In this document: in pieces, positions 12,061 to 25,230 of the stretch
How the letters are laid out: the number at the start of each line of letters is the position of its first letter
Position numbering within the stretch: the stretch's first letter is position 1
Assembly: GCA_033675545.1 (NCBI GenBank)
Contig: JAWDGP010004033.1
Location: 588,501-652,500 of the forward strand
DNA length: 64,000 bases
Direction of reading: 5' to 3'
DNA from: Elysia crispata
Taxonomy: Eukaryota; Mollusca; Gastropoda; Plakobranchidae
Notes under the pieces: model-generated
What the model saw: the letters and a program-made list of their open reading frames with translations, nothing else
Databases searched by the model: none
Told to the model about the DNA's origin: nothing
Program-made: the position numbers and the translations under genes

Positions 12061-15000
12061 CTCAATCTCTTGTGTAATCTCAAGGGAAATTTGACCAACC
12101 TTGGTTAATATTGAAACAAAAGCTTGGAAACGTTTCAGAATTGCTATAAGCTCTGCCCTCTTGAGTTAGTTCTGAATTTGAAAAACCTAATGTTTCATTT
12201 ACCCATAAGGAATAGTCAGAATGTGTACCTAAGGTGTGATAGTCTTGATAGCTAAGTTTGCCCCATCCATAACTTAACATTATTTTTATCCTCTGTGGGA
12301 AAGTGTGTAAAAGGGCAATTGAAAAAGGAATGGATGAAAGCAAGAGTTGCTGAATATAAAACTCGGATAAACCTATACATCTTTTCGCGTAGTTTGGTTC
12401 TCCACTTGCATCCACAAAAAAAAAAACCCGCAGGAGCTTTAAGTTATGAGATCTTGTGAGGCAATTGAGTTTTCTCTCTTTTCTTTTAACAGCATTTAGT
12501 GAGGTTATCAAAACATAAAAAAAAATCATTTTATTAATATTTGAAATTCATGCGTTTACTTGCCTCAAGGCACATTTAGATGCTAAGAAGGAATAGATTG
12601 TTTACATTCTCTTAGAAAGAAAAATTTAGGTTTGAGACAATTTTTTAACAAAAATGCTTTTACAGTAACAGCCGGAAATATGAGCAGAAATAAAGGTTGC
12701 ATTGTAACATTTCGATTGATGGACTCTTACCTAGAATTAAAAATTCCCTCTATGGGATTAAAAAAAAACAGCAGGAGTCCACTGATTAATAATGAAAACT
12801 TATGCTGGGAGCGTCCCCTATACCCCCTCACCTGAAGGAAATACATGTTTCAAACATGGAAGAAAAAATCTTTAGCAAGATGATGTTCCATTGCACTTTA
12901 TTAAAAACATCCGTGTGATATTCGTCTCGTGCAACTATGCGTACATAGAAGGCTTAACCTTGAACCTTATTTTCAGGATGATATATCCTTTCTCAGACAT
13001 GTTCTTCCCAAATATACACCACAAATTCTGTCTTCATCATTATTGGAACTTTCTATTGCAGTTCGTTTGACTGACTGAATTTGAAATAGCTCTAGACCAA
13101 AAGAAATTCTAAAAGATATCAGAAAAGCTGTGACATCTATTAATTCTCTTCATCATTCAGGAAATGACGAAAGGTCTCATGTAAAAAAAAAGAGCACATA
13201 CACAGCTATGTGTTGGAGTTATAACATCTGATATGATATCCGCATGGGCATTTTTCCTTAATTGACCCCATTTTTGTCGTTGGGCGAGTTTGGGGCCTAG
13301 CCATTTCAGTTTTTCCATGTTTGACAGAAGCTTGCTTGATATTCAGATAAAGCCCCAGATCACCTTGTTCAATGCAAGTCCTGCGCTGGTACATCCAAAG
13401 GAGGGAGATATTTTCTATTGGACTTCACATATTCTTGATAAAGGACACTTGCAAGCTACCACCCTTTAACCGAAAATTGTCTTGGACAGTGTAGTTTCAC
13501 TTTATACTCTGCACTGCCTGTTATTGATCTGGCGGCCGCGTTTTTAATCTTCCACTATTAATATTGAATCCATCCGTTGTTATTATTATGCAAAGTTTGT
13601 CTCACCGTCTTCTGCATTGTCGCAAAGTTACAGGAAAAGCACCTATAGTCTAAGACAATATATCTGTCTGCCTATCTTCTGTTTATGCAAATTGTTTGTT
13701 TTGTTTGTAATTTTGCTCCATTTTTCTAATGCGGAATGTCATTTCTTGTTTTCATTTTGTACACAGCGTATATATGAACAGTTTCACGAAGGTTGTTTGA
13801 GACAAACAAAAAGTATTATAGATAATGAAAACCTTGCTCATTCATAATGTGTTTTGAGTATTATGCCAGTTGTATTTTGTTCCTTTAATGCAAGTAATGC
13901 ATTAAGATAGTCAATATGAAATGTCTTTGCTTGGTAGATTCAATATTATATTTAGGAACATTTATCTGTTGGGTGGAGAGATGTCAATACATAGTTTTCA
14001 TGGAGAATTTGAGAATACGAGTTCAAGGTTTGATTTGGGGCACCACACAGGTTTTTTGTGTATCATATTTTTCAAATTCAATTATCTGCAATCCCATCAA
14101 CGTGCTCTTTGGCAACTAAAGTGTGATTTTGGGCAAAAATCTACAGAAGTTTTTGTATTCTGTCAAAGGTTTCTTCAAATCAATTTTGACAAATCTTATT
14201 TTTTTATTTTATTTTATATTTTTTTTGGGGGGGGAGGGCGTGGGGGCGCACAATGAATGGTAAGAACTTTTGAGTCGAGGGCTAAATTTTGATACTTTTA
14301 TGCCCAATATTTGAAACTTTCATCCCGTTTTATAGACCTAGCTATTTTTTCAATACTTAAGGCAAACAGCTTAAAAGATATTGATCATTGAGAAACTGTG
14401 CACATCTGTTAGTTTCACCATTGTACTGGCATTGCTCTGTTTTATTTCATTTTTTGTGCATGCTAACAACACGTTAACTCACCTGCATGTTATTAACCTG
14501 CACCCCAACTTGTGTTGGCACAATAGTGAACCTGGAAAGATGCGCCAGTTAGAGAAATCATCAATAAAAGAAAGTACGTTTCTAATTTTTAAAATGATGC
14601 ATTAGTTGAAGTCTGGGTGTGCGGATGAGTGGGACAAAAGTAAGAGTGAGAGAAAGAAGAGGGGGAGGACTAGGAAGGGGAGAAGGCATTAAGTTACTAT
14701 AATTTTTTAACCAGCTTTTCACACTGCGAGTTCTAAGGTTTGGATGAAGTTGGTTGGCTCAGTTCCTTCAGTTCTCAAATCCTTAACCTTATATCAAGAT
14801 TTGGTTTCAACGTGTCCTTGCTATTCTGTTGGCAACTACATGTACAATGATTTGTCAGTTAATACGCCCTTTTTTTCTTATCTAAATCCAATCTATGTAG
14901 TTTTTCTAGCGATCCTTTCCTTTAAGGTTTTCTTGTATTTATTTTTTCAACTAAAAACACTTTCGTGTAGGAGTAGTAAATCAAGGTCTGAAAATAAGAA

Positions 15001-15330
15001 AAATTTGATAGTCCAGTTTTGAGTTGTTAGCTGCCTCGCTTTTTGGGATATCAATTTGCACCGCTCTTCCCCAGTCATTGTTGCTTCTGGTCAGGTACAT
15101 GAACCGTAATAACGTTGTGGGGCTCTGTGGATGCCATCAAGGTTAAGGTGGGAACTTTCACAGTCTGCAGGAATATTGAAGCGGATTTTTTTAAAATTAT
15201 TCATGCTGTTTCCGAAAGGTGATCAGAATTTTTGTTCAACCCTACCTCTCTATCATTTGGTTTGCTCTCTATGCAAATACGAGTAAATCACACATGAAAC
15301 TAACGTAAGGATGCATTTACCATGTTTAAG

Positions 15331-15392
15331 GTATAGCTCAGTTGGTAGAACATTCATTTACATAATTATGGAAAGTTGATTCAATTTCAGGC
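15331..15392 (+). repeat. Degenerate tRNA-like element (left copy)
   Basis: TAGCTCAGTTGG at 15334-15345 is a perfect A-box/D-arm. It is followed by an ACATAATTATGG stretch resembling a CAT-anticodon arm and a damaged B box (GTTGATTCAATTTC). Arms do not pair well enough for a functional tRNA, so a tRNA pseudogene or SINE head is likelier. Confidence 0.45.
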
Positions 15393-16544
15393 TGAATCAT
15401 CTAGTGGTGAGCATTAATCTCACCTAATTAGTGACTCCGCATAGGATTTTTCGAAAAACTGGGAAATGTAACACGAATAAAAAAATGCCTTTACCTTGTT
15501 GCTTGTGTAGCCATAGAAAATTTTCCGTGTCGGAACACAAATATGATTGGATAATGATATGAATAAATCAATGAGTTTAACATGTGGAATTTTTTTTATG
15601 AAAATCTTTTTTCATCTCATTTCTCATGAAGTGACAACAGTTTTGTGATAAGGCTACACATAATCCACAAAAACGTTCAGTTCTCATTTTGATGTTTCCT
15701 TTAATCAGTGGGGAGATACCCTGCGTTTGATGTGTATTCCCTGTTTTATCGGAGAGATGCAAGTCTATGGCAATTTCGGATTAAAGTGCTACACTAAACT
15801 ATCATGCTATGATATTGTTCAAGAAATTAACGTTGAATAGTTTCCGCACTATTAATAGTCCTCATTTCAACTATCTAACATTGTATATCTCTTTGTCAAC
15901 TTTTTACCTAAACTTTTTCCTTCTTTTTTCTGATTGCTCCATTTGTTTTGTAAAGATTGATTTGAAATTTCATAGAATTAGCACTGATGTCATACTTTGG
16001 CTGTGTTTTTACTTGTGTATTAGCAGTACCAGAATACTTGAAACATTCTTAAATTGCATTGATTTTCAATTTGAATTTTATTTTTTTGATGATTTCTCAA
16101 ACGCCATAATATTAAAATTAAGTTTACGTGAAATCAGTTTATTTAAGGATCCATGCAAGGTCCGAGTGTTGATTAAGGGTGTGTTTAGTGGGTGGTTGAA
16201 TTATAATAGAATATTCTGTAGCAAAAATTGAAATCAATAAATTGACCATTGGTTGTAATATTTTACTATTGACATTTTGAAGCAAAAGACATTTCAACCT
16301 TCTTTCTTGTGTGAAAATGTGCGTGTTCTTGTGAAATCTAAATTTGTATCATAGGATTTACAAGTTGCTCTTTTATACTTGCGATTACCCTTTTATTATC
16401 GTTTTAAATCTTTATCAACGGTTGTACTGATTTAGTATCCGATTTTAATGATAGGTGGATGGTATTTTATAGAAGGAAAATATTTGAGTGTCCATGTAGC
16501 CAAAAATAGAAATTTGAACCATCACCCCAGTTTATATGTTCAGC

Positions 16545-16850
16545 TCTCTAATGGCTTATCAATTCAGATCTTCCTTGCATGACAGGGCTCAATTTTTGTA
16601 ATCTAGTGTAAGGCCAATCTCTTAAAGTCTGCAATGCCCGTAGAGGGCTTAACTTTTTTATATGGGGAAGTTATGTTTAACTCTGCACTGCTCAATGAGG
16701 CTTAGGACAGAACTTCATATGGTCGATAGATGGATTTCAGCCTCATCATTTCAGTTTCGCTCTCCTGGATGGGGGCCTATGTTGATTTGAAAGAAGGTCC
16801 TTGGATCACTGTGTTGTGGACGGGCTAAATCAAACAATAGACAAATCTAG
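16545..16850 (+). repeat. Degenerate ~55-bp repeat cluster, second cluster of left copy
   Basis: Same family as 11095-12060 (CTGCAATGCCCGTAGAGGGC, GCACTGCTCAATGAGGCT). It ends in the GATCACTGTGTTGTGGACGG phrase shared with the SINE-like piece near 8800. Confidence 0.6.
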
Positions 16851-19619
16851 GCGAATTTGTTTCCATCTGTCAAAATTGATGGGAACTCAAACTTCTTTCC
16901 CAAATGAATATAATTATGTATTATTTTATGGCAAAAACTGAAGCGCCCCCAAAATGAGTATCAGTCGAAATATTTTGCAATTGAACATTTCGACTGTTTT
17001 TGTGTGTGTGTGTGGATGTGTGAAATAGTGGTCATGTTACCAAAAAAATCAAAACCATCACACCTGTATCCCACTTCTAAATTTATGTCATAACAAACTA
17101 ATGGTTATCCAATTTTTTTTCCGACTTTCCAACTTTATTTTATCACTCACATTGCGATTGTAGTTCCAAGTCCAATAATTGTACCGGAGCAAATTTTTTT
17201 TTTTGCTATAAACCAAACTAAAGAAAACTAACAATTAAATCGATTGACAGGTTCTGACAAGTGGGCACAATTTTGGGCGATGTGTATGTGCTTGAGAGGG
17301 GGTGGAGGCAAAGGAAAAAATGTTACTTTAGAAGGGCAGGAGGAAGGGCTGTCAGAGAAAGATTTGTGGGTTGGGGGTAGATTTATAATCTTGATGACTG
17401 CCAACAGTGGGGAGGGGGGGTTTATTCGGTTCCGAGCTTTTGTCTCCATTGTTTGAACCCATTTTTTTCAAAGCCGTAATTGATTGAGCTTAATGGATGT
17501 TTCTGGAACTGGGATCGTAAAAAGACATACCAGTGTCACATTTTTGTTTATCTAAAATTTTTCAGACGCGTGTGTAATATTGTAAAATAACCTTCATATA
17601 AATGTCATGGTGTTATGTCTTTTGATATTTCTATCGTCAGAGGCATTCACTAAATGTTACCTGGAGCCCCACCCTGTCGGTAGATAGAGGAGCCTCATCT
17701 TCTCATTTCCGCCCTGCTTGACTGAAGCTTTTCTAGCAAAAGAAGCCTGTGTTCACTGTAGTATGTAAAGGATATGTGACCGAAAAAACAAGTAAGCATT
17801 GAACTTCAGTTCTAAATGCAATGCTTATTTTTCTTTGTCATTTTTTACTACTGATTTTGAATAATTTTTGCTTTGTAATTTTTCAAGATTGTTTAATTAT
17901 ACTTGAATAAATAAATCAAAAAGAAAAGGGAGAAAAAAGAAAATGGGTTTTTAAAGAAAACTGTTTCTCAAAATTTAACACAACACAGACTCAGGCTAAC
18001 CCTTCATGTAAGATACTTCTTCTGGGTCTATAGTAAATGTTTCGTTGAATTAAACAGTTGTTTTTTTATTGATAATCCTCAAATCAGTATTATGGTAAAA
18101 TTGATTATTTTTGTAAACCATGTTGCAGTAGTTCATCAGCAGCTTAATCAGAGACACATGACCAAGGACCAAAAATATAACCTGAGAGAAGGACCAGGGC
18201 ATTTTTCTTGATAGAAGCTTTGACAAAAGTAAGTTTACATGCTCACTTTCTCTCTCCGCCTCTGTGTATCTTCCTTTCTTTGTTATTTCATCATCTTACA
18301 ACCCTTCTCTCTTCTTACTCCCTCCTGAAAAAATAATTTTTTTTATCTTTATCTCCCACTCTCAGCCCAACTAGTGACCTACTGTCACTCTCTATCTCTT
18401 TCTCTCTCTTGTTCCTTTTTTTTCTTTCTGTCTGCTTTATAATTATGGTCTCAATGTCTATTCCGAATCAACATTTATATGACCAAGCTAAGTTCCACCA
18501 GTCTGTGAATTGCCAGTAAGCAGAAATGGCTCAAACTCTCGTTCGGACAAGTTCAGGGATCTACCTCAATAGTTCGAACACTAACTCCAAACTCCATTAG
18601 GAAAGTTTTGAAAGAATGTATTTGGGCTGTGCAAGTCAATCGCTAGGTTCAAACCACATAATGCATTGAGAGCTTGAAGTTCTGTACTTATTCTTTCTCT
18701 ATCAGGCATATAGATCTTCTTCTGGTGGCTTAGAAGAATCAGGGAGGAGTTAAGAGCCTGCTCTTCCCATTCATTCGTATCTGAAAAAAAAATCAAAACA
18801 CCTTAGAACATTCTCGTTTTTTCTGATAATGGTAGTTCAGGCATCAAACGGGTTAGGCAACCAAATGTAATCTGTGTATGAAAACTGTAACAAAGCAGGT
18901 GTTTTTGTTTTCTAAAATATGGAATATAACGCTTGATAGTGCCTCATGTGCACAACTTTTTTTTATTTGAAATTAAATACAGTTTCAATAAGACTACTTT
19001 AGGTTTTTTTTTATACTGGAACATGGTACTATATTTATAAAATATGGAATATCATATTTCATCTTGTTTCAGAAAATGCGTGATAGTTTTTAAGTCCAAA
19101 CATGGATCCAGAGCCCCTTTTTAAGCTTCTGAAAACAGGCAATTTATGGCATCCTGCAAATTGATGTATCCAACGATACAAAGATTGGTGGTGAAGACTT
19201 TTAAGTACAGGCACTTACATTGAATTTTGTATTGACCTAGTGAGTTAGAAACCAAATCTCCGATAATTTTGCAACCTCGAAGGGTCATTGCATAAAGGGA
19301 AAATGACCCTTGTTGATGCAACACTCAGAGAAGCAAAAACTTTAAAAAATTCTGCAAGTCAAAGCAGCTGTTATAAAACCATAAATCGCTTAACCAAGAA
19401 ATTGAGAAATGTGAAGTGAAAAATTGTTTACGTTTTTCCCCTCAGGTGATGCCTGGCAGATGTCAACTTTTCACTGAATGATACCCCTGCATTGAGCTGC
19501 AAAGTGGAATCACTCTCTTAGAATGGATCTTTCCGAGTGGATAGGCCATATACATATATGTGGATTCATCATAGTTTAATTGATATTGATGTAATTTATA
19601 CAGGATAAATGTATGTCTG

Positions 19620-20160
19620 TTCAGCTCTGATTTGTCCAACGGAGGCTGATGTGTTCTGATATATGCTGCTCAACAGAGGCTTAAGTTTGCCATTCCAAAG
19701 GAATGCAGCCTAAGTTTGAAATGAAAGAAAACCTTAGATCAATGTTTTTTGTGATAGGGAAATAGATCAGCAAACAAATGAGACAAATCAGTTTCCATTT
19801 GTAAAGACCGATGGGGTCTCAAATTGCTATCCATAGGAAGGCTAATCTTGAGCTCTGCATTTGCTGACAATGACTATTTTTTGCTATCTCAGATAGCTGT
19901 TTGCCTTTGCACTGGCCGATAGGGATCAAGGTTACCTTCTCAATAGAAATTTGAACTGTTTAACCATGCATTGCTTGATGGGAGCTCAATGGGATTCTAG
20001 GGGGAGGATAATCTATTCAACTCTGTAGTGTTCAGCTCTGCACTCCCAATGGAGGCTCAATTTTGCCATCTAGGGGAGACTAATCTGTACAGATATGTAC
20101 TGCTTGGCGGAAGCTCAATGTTGCTCTACTTGTCCCACAGAGGCTAATCTATTCAGCTTT
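19620..20160 (+). repeat. Degenerate ~55-bp repeat cluster, right copy
   Basis: Units such as CTCTGCACTCCCAATGGAGG and AATTTTGCCATCTAGGGGAG. It matches the position and orientation of the cluster at 11095-12060 in the left copy. Confidence 0.65.
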
Positions 20161-23100
20161 GACAGGATAGGATAAACCTTCAGCTTGTTTTGAACTAGTG
20201 ATAGCTTAATCTTGTGTGAAATCTCAAGGGAACTTCGACTATCCTTTGTTGACATTGAGATAAAAGCTTGCAATTGGTCAAGAATAGCTATGCTTTTGAA
20301 GTTAAGCCAAGGTTTGAAAAACATAGTTTTATTTACCAAGGAATAGTCAGAATGTGTATATAAGGGTGTAGTAGTCTAAATGGCAGTTAAGCTAAGTTAG
20401 TCCCATCCAATAGTCATTTCACCATCTCTGTAAGAGTATGTATAGGAGTGGGAAGGGGGTAGACAAAGTTGCTGGACATAAACCCCTCCGTAAATCTATG
20501 CATCATTCCTTGCAGCTTTGTAATTCGCTAGCTTCACCAAAAAATTACAAGAACTTTAAGCTATGTAAGCAATCGAGTTTCCTTTTTTTTATTTGAACAG
20601 TATCCAGCCTGTTGGAGTTAAAAAATCAGATAGTTTTCACCGTTTCAAATACATCTTTTAACCTACCTGAAGGCACATTTAGATTCTAAATGGCAATATT
20701 TTGCATTCTAAGCGACTCTTTGAGAAAGAAAACAGGTTTAAGATAATTTTTTCTAAAAAAAAGTACTTTCGCAGTAAAAGGCAGGTGAGGGCTCTAAGTA
20801 AAAATTAAAGACTTATAACATTTCTGATGGTAGACTGTTACTTTCATTCCAACATATCCTAAGTGCGGGAAACTCCTGTTGGTGTCACAGTAAGCTCAGC
20901 ATTGGCCAACAGGAATAAATTTTTTGGGATCTTTGATGGCAGCAGATTTATGAAGAGGATACAGCTACAGCAGTCCACTAGTAGTTAAAACATATGTTTG
21001 GAACGTCCCCATACATCCTTACACCTGAAGAGACTAAAATGTATTTAAATATAGAAGAAAAATCTGACGCAAGATGAGGTTCTATTGTAAGTTATAAAGA
21101 CTGTCTGTGTGACAATTGCTTCTGCGTCGTGTAACTATGTGCCCATGAAAATCTAAACTGAAAGCCTGGTTTTTTTATTCCTTTTTCTTTCAGGAATTAC
21201 ACAAACTTTACTGAGAATATACACCACCAAATTTCAACTGGAAATCTGTGACAATTGAATTTTTACCTCTGAAAAGTTTTCCTTTCAATCTTTTCATGCT
21301 TCTATATACCATGAAGGGTTTTCTACTCGTTATGTCAGAAAAAAAATTGGTGGGACAAATACTTTAAAACTTAACAGAATGATTCATTCCCTCTCAAAGA
21401 CAATTTTTATCTTTAACATTATTGAAACTTAAGATTGGCACTTTTATCAAGATGGCTTTTTGTTACGTTGGACTACCTGAATTTTAGTTTTGGACTGAAA
21501 GAAATGCTCAAATGTATTAGGAAAGCCATACCATACAAACTTTTTTTCTCTTCATTAATAAAGTGATTTAGGAAAAAGACGAGCCGTCTTAACTTAAGAT
21601 CACCACTGCCTGTGGGGTTATAATGTTCTATATTATGATATTCACAGGGACATTTTCAGTTCCATCATGCCTGACGAAGGCTTCTTTAATATGCTGGAAA
21701 ACTTAGATCATCTTAATTTTGTACGACCTGACGGGGGTGTTAGATATGTGATTCTACTGGTAAATCTAAAGGAATGAATTGTTATAGATGATTGGACCTC
21801 AAGTATTCTTCATCAAGCACACTTTGACGAGTTATTTGACCGAAAAAAATGTCTTTGTATGAGCAAGAGCTGTCTCGAATGGCATAGATACACTTTACTC
21901 TCATTACTGCCTGTTGTGAATCTACTGGCTGCACTTTGATCTTCCTCTGTTTCTATCACAAATCGTCGGTTTATTTGCAAAGTTTACGGTTTCTTGCCTT
22001 CCACTGTTTATCTCTCTGCGACTTTTTCGTTACTATTGTTTGTAGTTTTCGTCCGCTTTCCAAAAGCAGCATGTCATTTCTCGTTTTTAATATAATTTCA
22101 TGAAGTTCGTTTGGGTCAAAGAAAAAGTATAACATATAATGAAAATATTGCTCATTCATAACGTTGTACTTTTGTATTCTTTTAATGGATGCAACGCATT
22201 GAGATAGCCATTATGAAATATCTGAATTAGGAAGGATTTGCTCAGGCAGCAATATTTATGTTTTTTCCCCAATTTTTTATGTACAGTTTATCAGAGGAGA
22301 GAGATCAATGCATAGACAGTTTTTGTGGTGAACCTGAAAATGTGAGTGCATTAAAGGTTGGCAAGTGGAGTATGATTTTTGGGGTGAAAATCGACGGAGG
22401 TTTTTTTAGTTTTTGTGTTCTGTTAAACAAGGTTTTATCATATCAGTTTTTCCATTCAACTGTCTATCAGTATTTGGTGATAATCATGTTTTAAGTCCTG
22501 GTATTTTACGAGTAGAGTTAGTGTCTCTTGAGGACTCCTCTTACGAATATTGAACTTCTCACTCTGAGTAATCAACAGATCTCTGATCCTTCCGGAAGGT
22601 ATTTGTTTTCTCCATAAAATATTTGGAAACTGATGCTGTGTAGGATACTGTAATAGTTTACCAATTAATGCTCAGTTTTGTTTTGGTTTGATTTGGGTTT
22701 TTTTTTTTAGGGAAGGGAGGAGAGGGGGTTTTAAGCCTTCAGCTACAACTTTTTAGTAACCAGCTAAATTTTGAAACCTTCACGCCTAATATTTAGAGAC
22801 TTAGCTATTTTTTGGACACTTACGAAACAGCATAAAAATATTGATCCTTGACAAAGTGGGCGCATCGGTTACTTTCACGATTGTATTGGCATTATTCTTT
22901 TTCTTTTTTTTATTATTATTTTTTGTGATGCTAACAGCACGTGACTCATCTGCACGTTACTAACCTGCACCCCAACCTGTGCTGATACAATGGTGAACCT
23001 GAAAAGATGCATTCTTTAAAAATTTATTTTAATCATGAGGTAAAGGAAATACAGGTTTCCATTTTTTTAATGGTGCGTTAGTTGAAGGCTGGGTGCGCAA

Positions 23101-23834
23101 ATGAGTGTGGAAAAAAGGAGATAAAAGAGACAGAAAGTTAAGGGGGAGAAGGCATTAAGTCTCTAATATGACTTTAGAAAGTCATTTTCACTAGCTTTTC
23201 ATCCGGTGAATTCTAAGCAGTTTGGTTTCTGTCAGTTCTTCCATTAATGTCCTCAGTTCAGGGATTGTTTGTAACTTGATGCTTCTACTCTATTGGCAAA
23301 TTATAATGATTTGTCCGTTTACAAGTCCTTTTTTCTGATGGATATCTTATCTATGTAGTTCTTCCTGCGTTCCCTTCTTTTGCTTCTTTTTTTTCTTTTT
23401 GCAGCCAAACATCATTTTGTAGCATGATAAATCCGGCTCTGAAAAGAAAAGGCGAAAAAAAAATTTTGATTGTCCAGATTTGTCTGTTTTATGAGATGCC
23501 TCAGCTCACTCTTTGGGATTTCAAATTCGCGTCTCTCTTTTCCTCAAACTTATGTACTTCGTGTTGCTTCCGTCAGTTCTGGTCAGGTTGTCATAAACCG
23601 TAGTAACTTTTGGGAGTTCTTTGTAATGTCAGGTTATGAGCGCAGCTGTGGGACTGTGGAATATCAAAGTGAAAATGTAATTTTTGTTTTTGTTTTGTTT
23701 TCAGGATGTTTGCAAAGGTTGGTAGAAATTATGTTCAGCCTTTTCCTCTCACATTTGGTCTCTTGTCTATGAGAATACAACTTCTAAGTAACACGTACAA
23801 CTAACACTGCAATACATATACTGTGTTATATGGC

Positions 23835-23910
23835 ATCAAATAGCTCAGTATGTAGAACATTAGGTTTACATAATTGTGGAAAGACATGATTCGAATTTCA
23901 GCTGAGTCAT
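23835..23910 (+). repeat. Degenerate tRNA-like element (right copy)
   Basis: Paralogue of the element at 15331. Here the B box is better kept (GATTCGAATTTC) while the A box is damaged (TAGCTCAGTATG). Between them the two copies retain both pol III boxes, so the ancestor probably had both. Confidence 0.45.
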
Positions 23911-24649
23911 TTTGTTGTGCGCAATTGGTCACATCTAATGAGGCTGAGAGTCGCCATTTCCATCTTCGGGAAACTTGAGGAAGGTGAATCTTTTCAGTAA
24001 ACGCATTAACCTTGTTGCTAGTTAATAGGTATTTTACTGGGTCGAACTCAATTGTAATGATGCTTCGATGAAGATATTAATAAATTGACGAGTTCGACAT
24101 GTTGAAGCTTTTCTAAGAAAATTCTTTCATTAATGTTCTCACTTGTCATTTGCAATGAGGGGCAGCAATAGTCTTGTGATATATAAACATTACTCTGCAA
24201 GTTTTAAGTCTGTTTGGTTATGCTTTGCCATTAGTCAGTCAGTGTGTGATTCCCGTGTTTAATGCCTATTCCCTATAACGGAGGGAAACAAGTATACGAT
24301 GATTTCATGATTAAGACACTATATTAAACCATCATACTATGAGACTGATAGAAAAATTAATGTGGAATAATTTTCTCAACTTTGATAGTCTACACACTTA
24401 TCTCAACAGTATGACACTGTATATCTTTTCAACTTTTTTACCTGAACGCTGTTTTTATGATTGATACTGTTGCATAGTGCAACTTGATTGGGAAATTCAC
24501 AGAATTTCTCAAGGGCTATACTAAGATGGCCTTTTTACTTTGATATTTGAATATTCAGCTACACTGATATGTGGGCAATGATTTATAGAAGCAAAATATT
24601 TTTAAAAGCCATCCTTGTCAAAACGAGGAACCTTAATAGTTACACCAGT

Positions 24650-24960
24650 TTATATGTTTAACTCTGTAATGGCCGACAGAGGTTTATCGATTCAGCTCTG
24701 CACTGCCCGACGGGGGTTCATTTTTGCCATTTTAGGAAGAGGCTAATCTGTTCAGATCTGCAATGCCCAAAAGGGGCTCAATATTATCTAGGGGAAAGCT
24801 AATCTGTTCAGGTCAGCTCCGCTCGACGGCGATTCAAGACCGAGCTCCAAACCTTCAGAAGATAAGTTTTAGGTCTCATCACTTTAGTTCCACTTTCTTT
24901 GACGCACGTTTAAGTTTGGAGTAAAATAAGGCTTTAAATCACTATTGTGGACGTACTAAA
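24650..24960 (+). repeat. Degenerate ~55-bp repeat cluster, second cluster of right copy
   Basis: Contains CAGCTCTGCACTGCCCGACG and ATCTGCAATGCCCAAAAGGG, orthologous in position to 16545-16850. Confidence 0.65.
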
Positions 24961-25230
24961 TCAAACAAGAGGGGAATCTGTTTACTTCTGTCAAGACCAA
25001 TGTCTTCCCAAAGGATTATTAAATATTCATCAAAAATTTATTGTGTCTCGATATTCCAAATCATATCATAGGTTCTACAAATATTCCTTTTGCACTTGAA
25101 TCTACTGTATTATATAAATCGCATAAAATCATTATCAGCGGTCTTGTCAATTGAATATCCGCCTACACTGACATGAGCGTGTATGTGTGAGGAGGGGGAG
25201 GCCTTGATGACTGCCGAATGTGATCTAAAA

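Larger units (their letters stand above)
18110..25230 (+). repeat. Diverged tandem segmental duplication, right copy
   Basis: Head-to-tail partner of 9990-17420 with an offset of 7.8-8.5 kb. The start is recognised by TTCATCAGCAGCTTAATCAG (left: TTCATCAGCAGCTAAATCAG) and the end by CTTGATGACTGCC. No gene is visible in it. Confidence 0.85.

Noticed and set aside
12080..12529. 149-codon minus-strand frame
   Set aside because: The matching segment in the duplicate (about 20200-20640) has one- and two-base indels and stops, so the frame is not conserved.
15809..16231. 140-codon plus-strand frame
   Set aside because: AT-rich composition, no motif, and the duplicate near 24340 has no matching frame.
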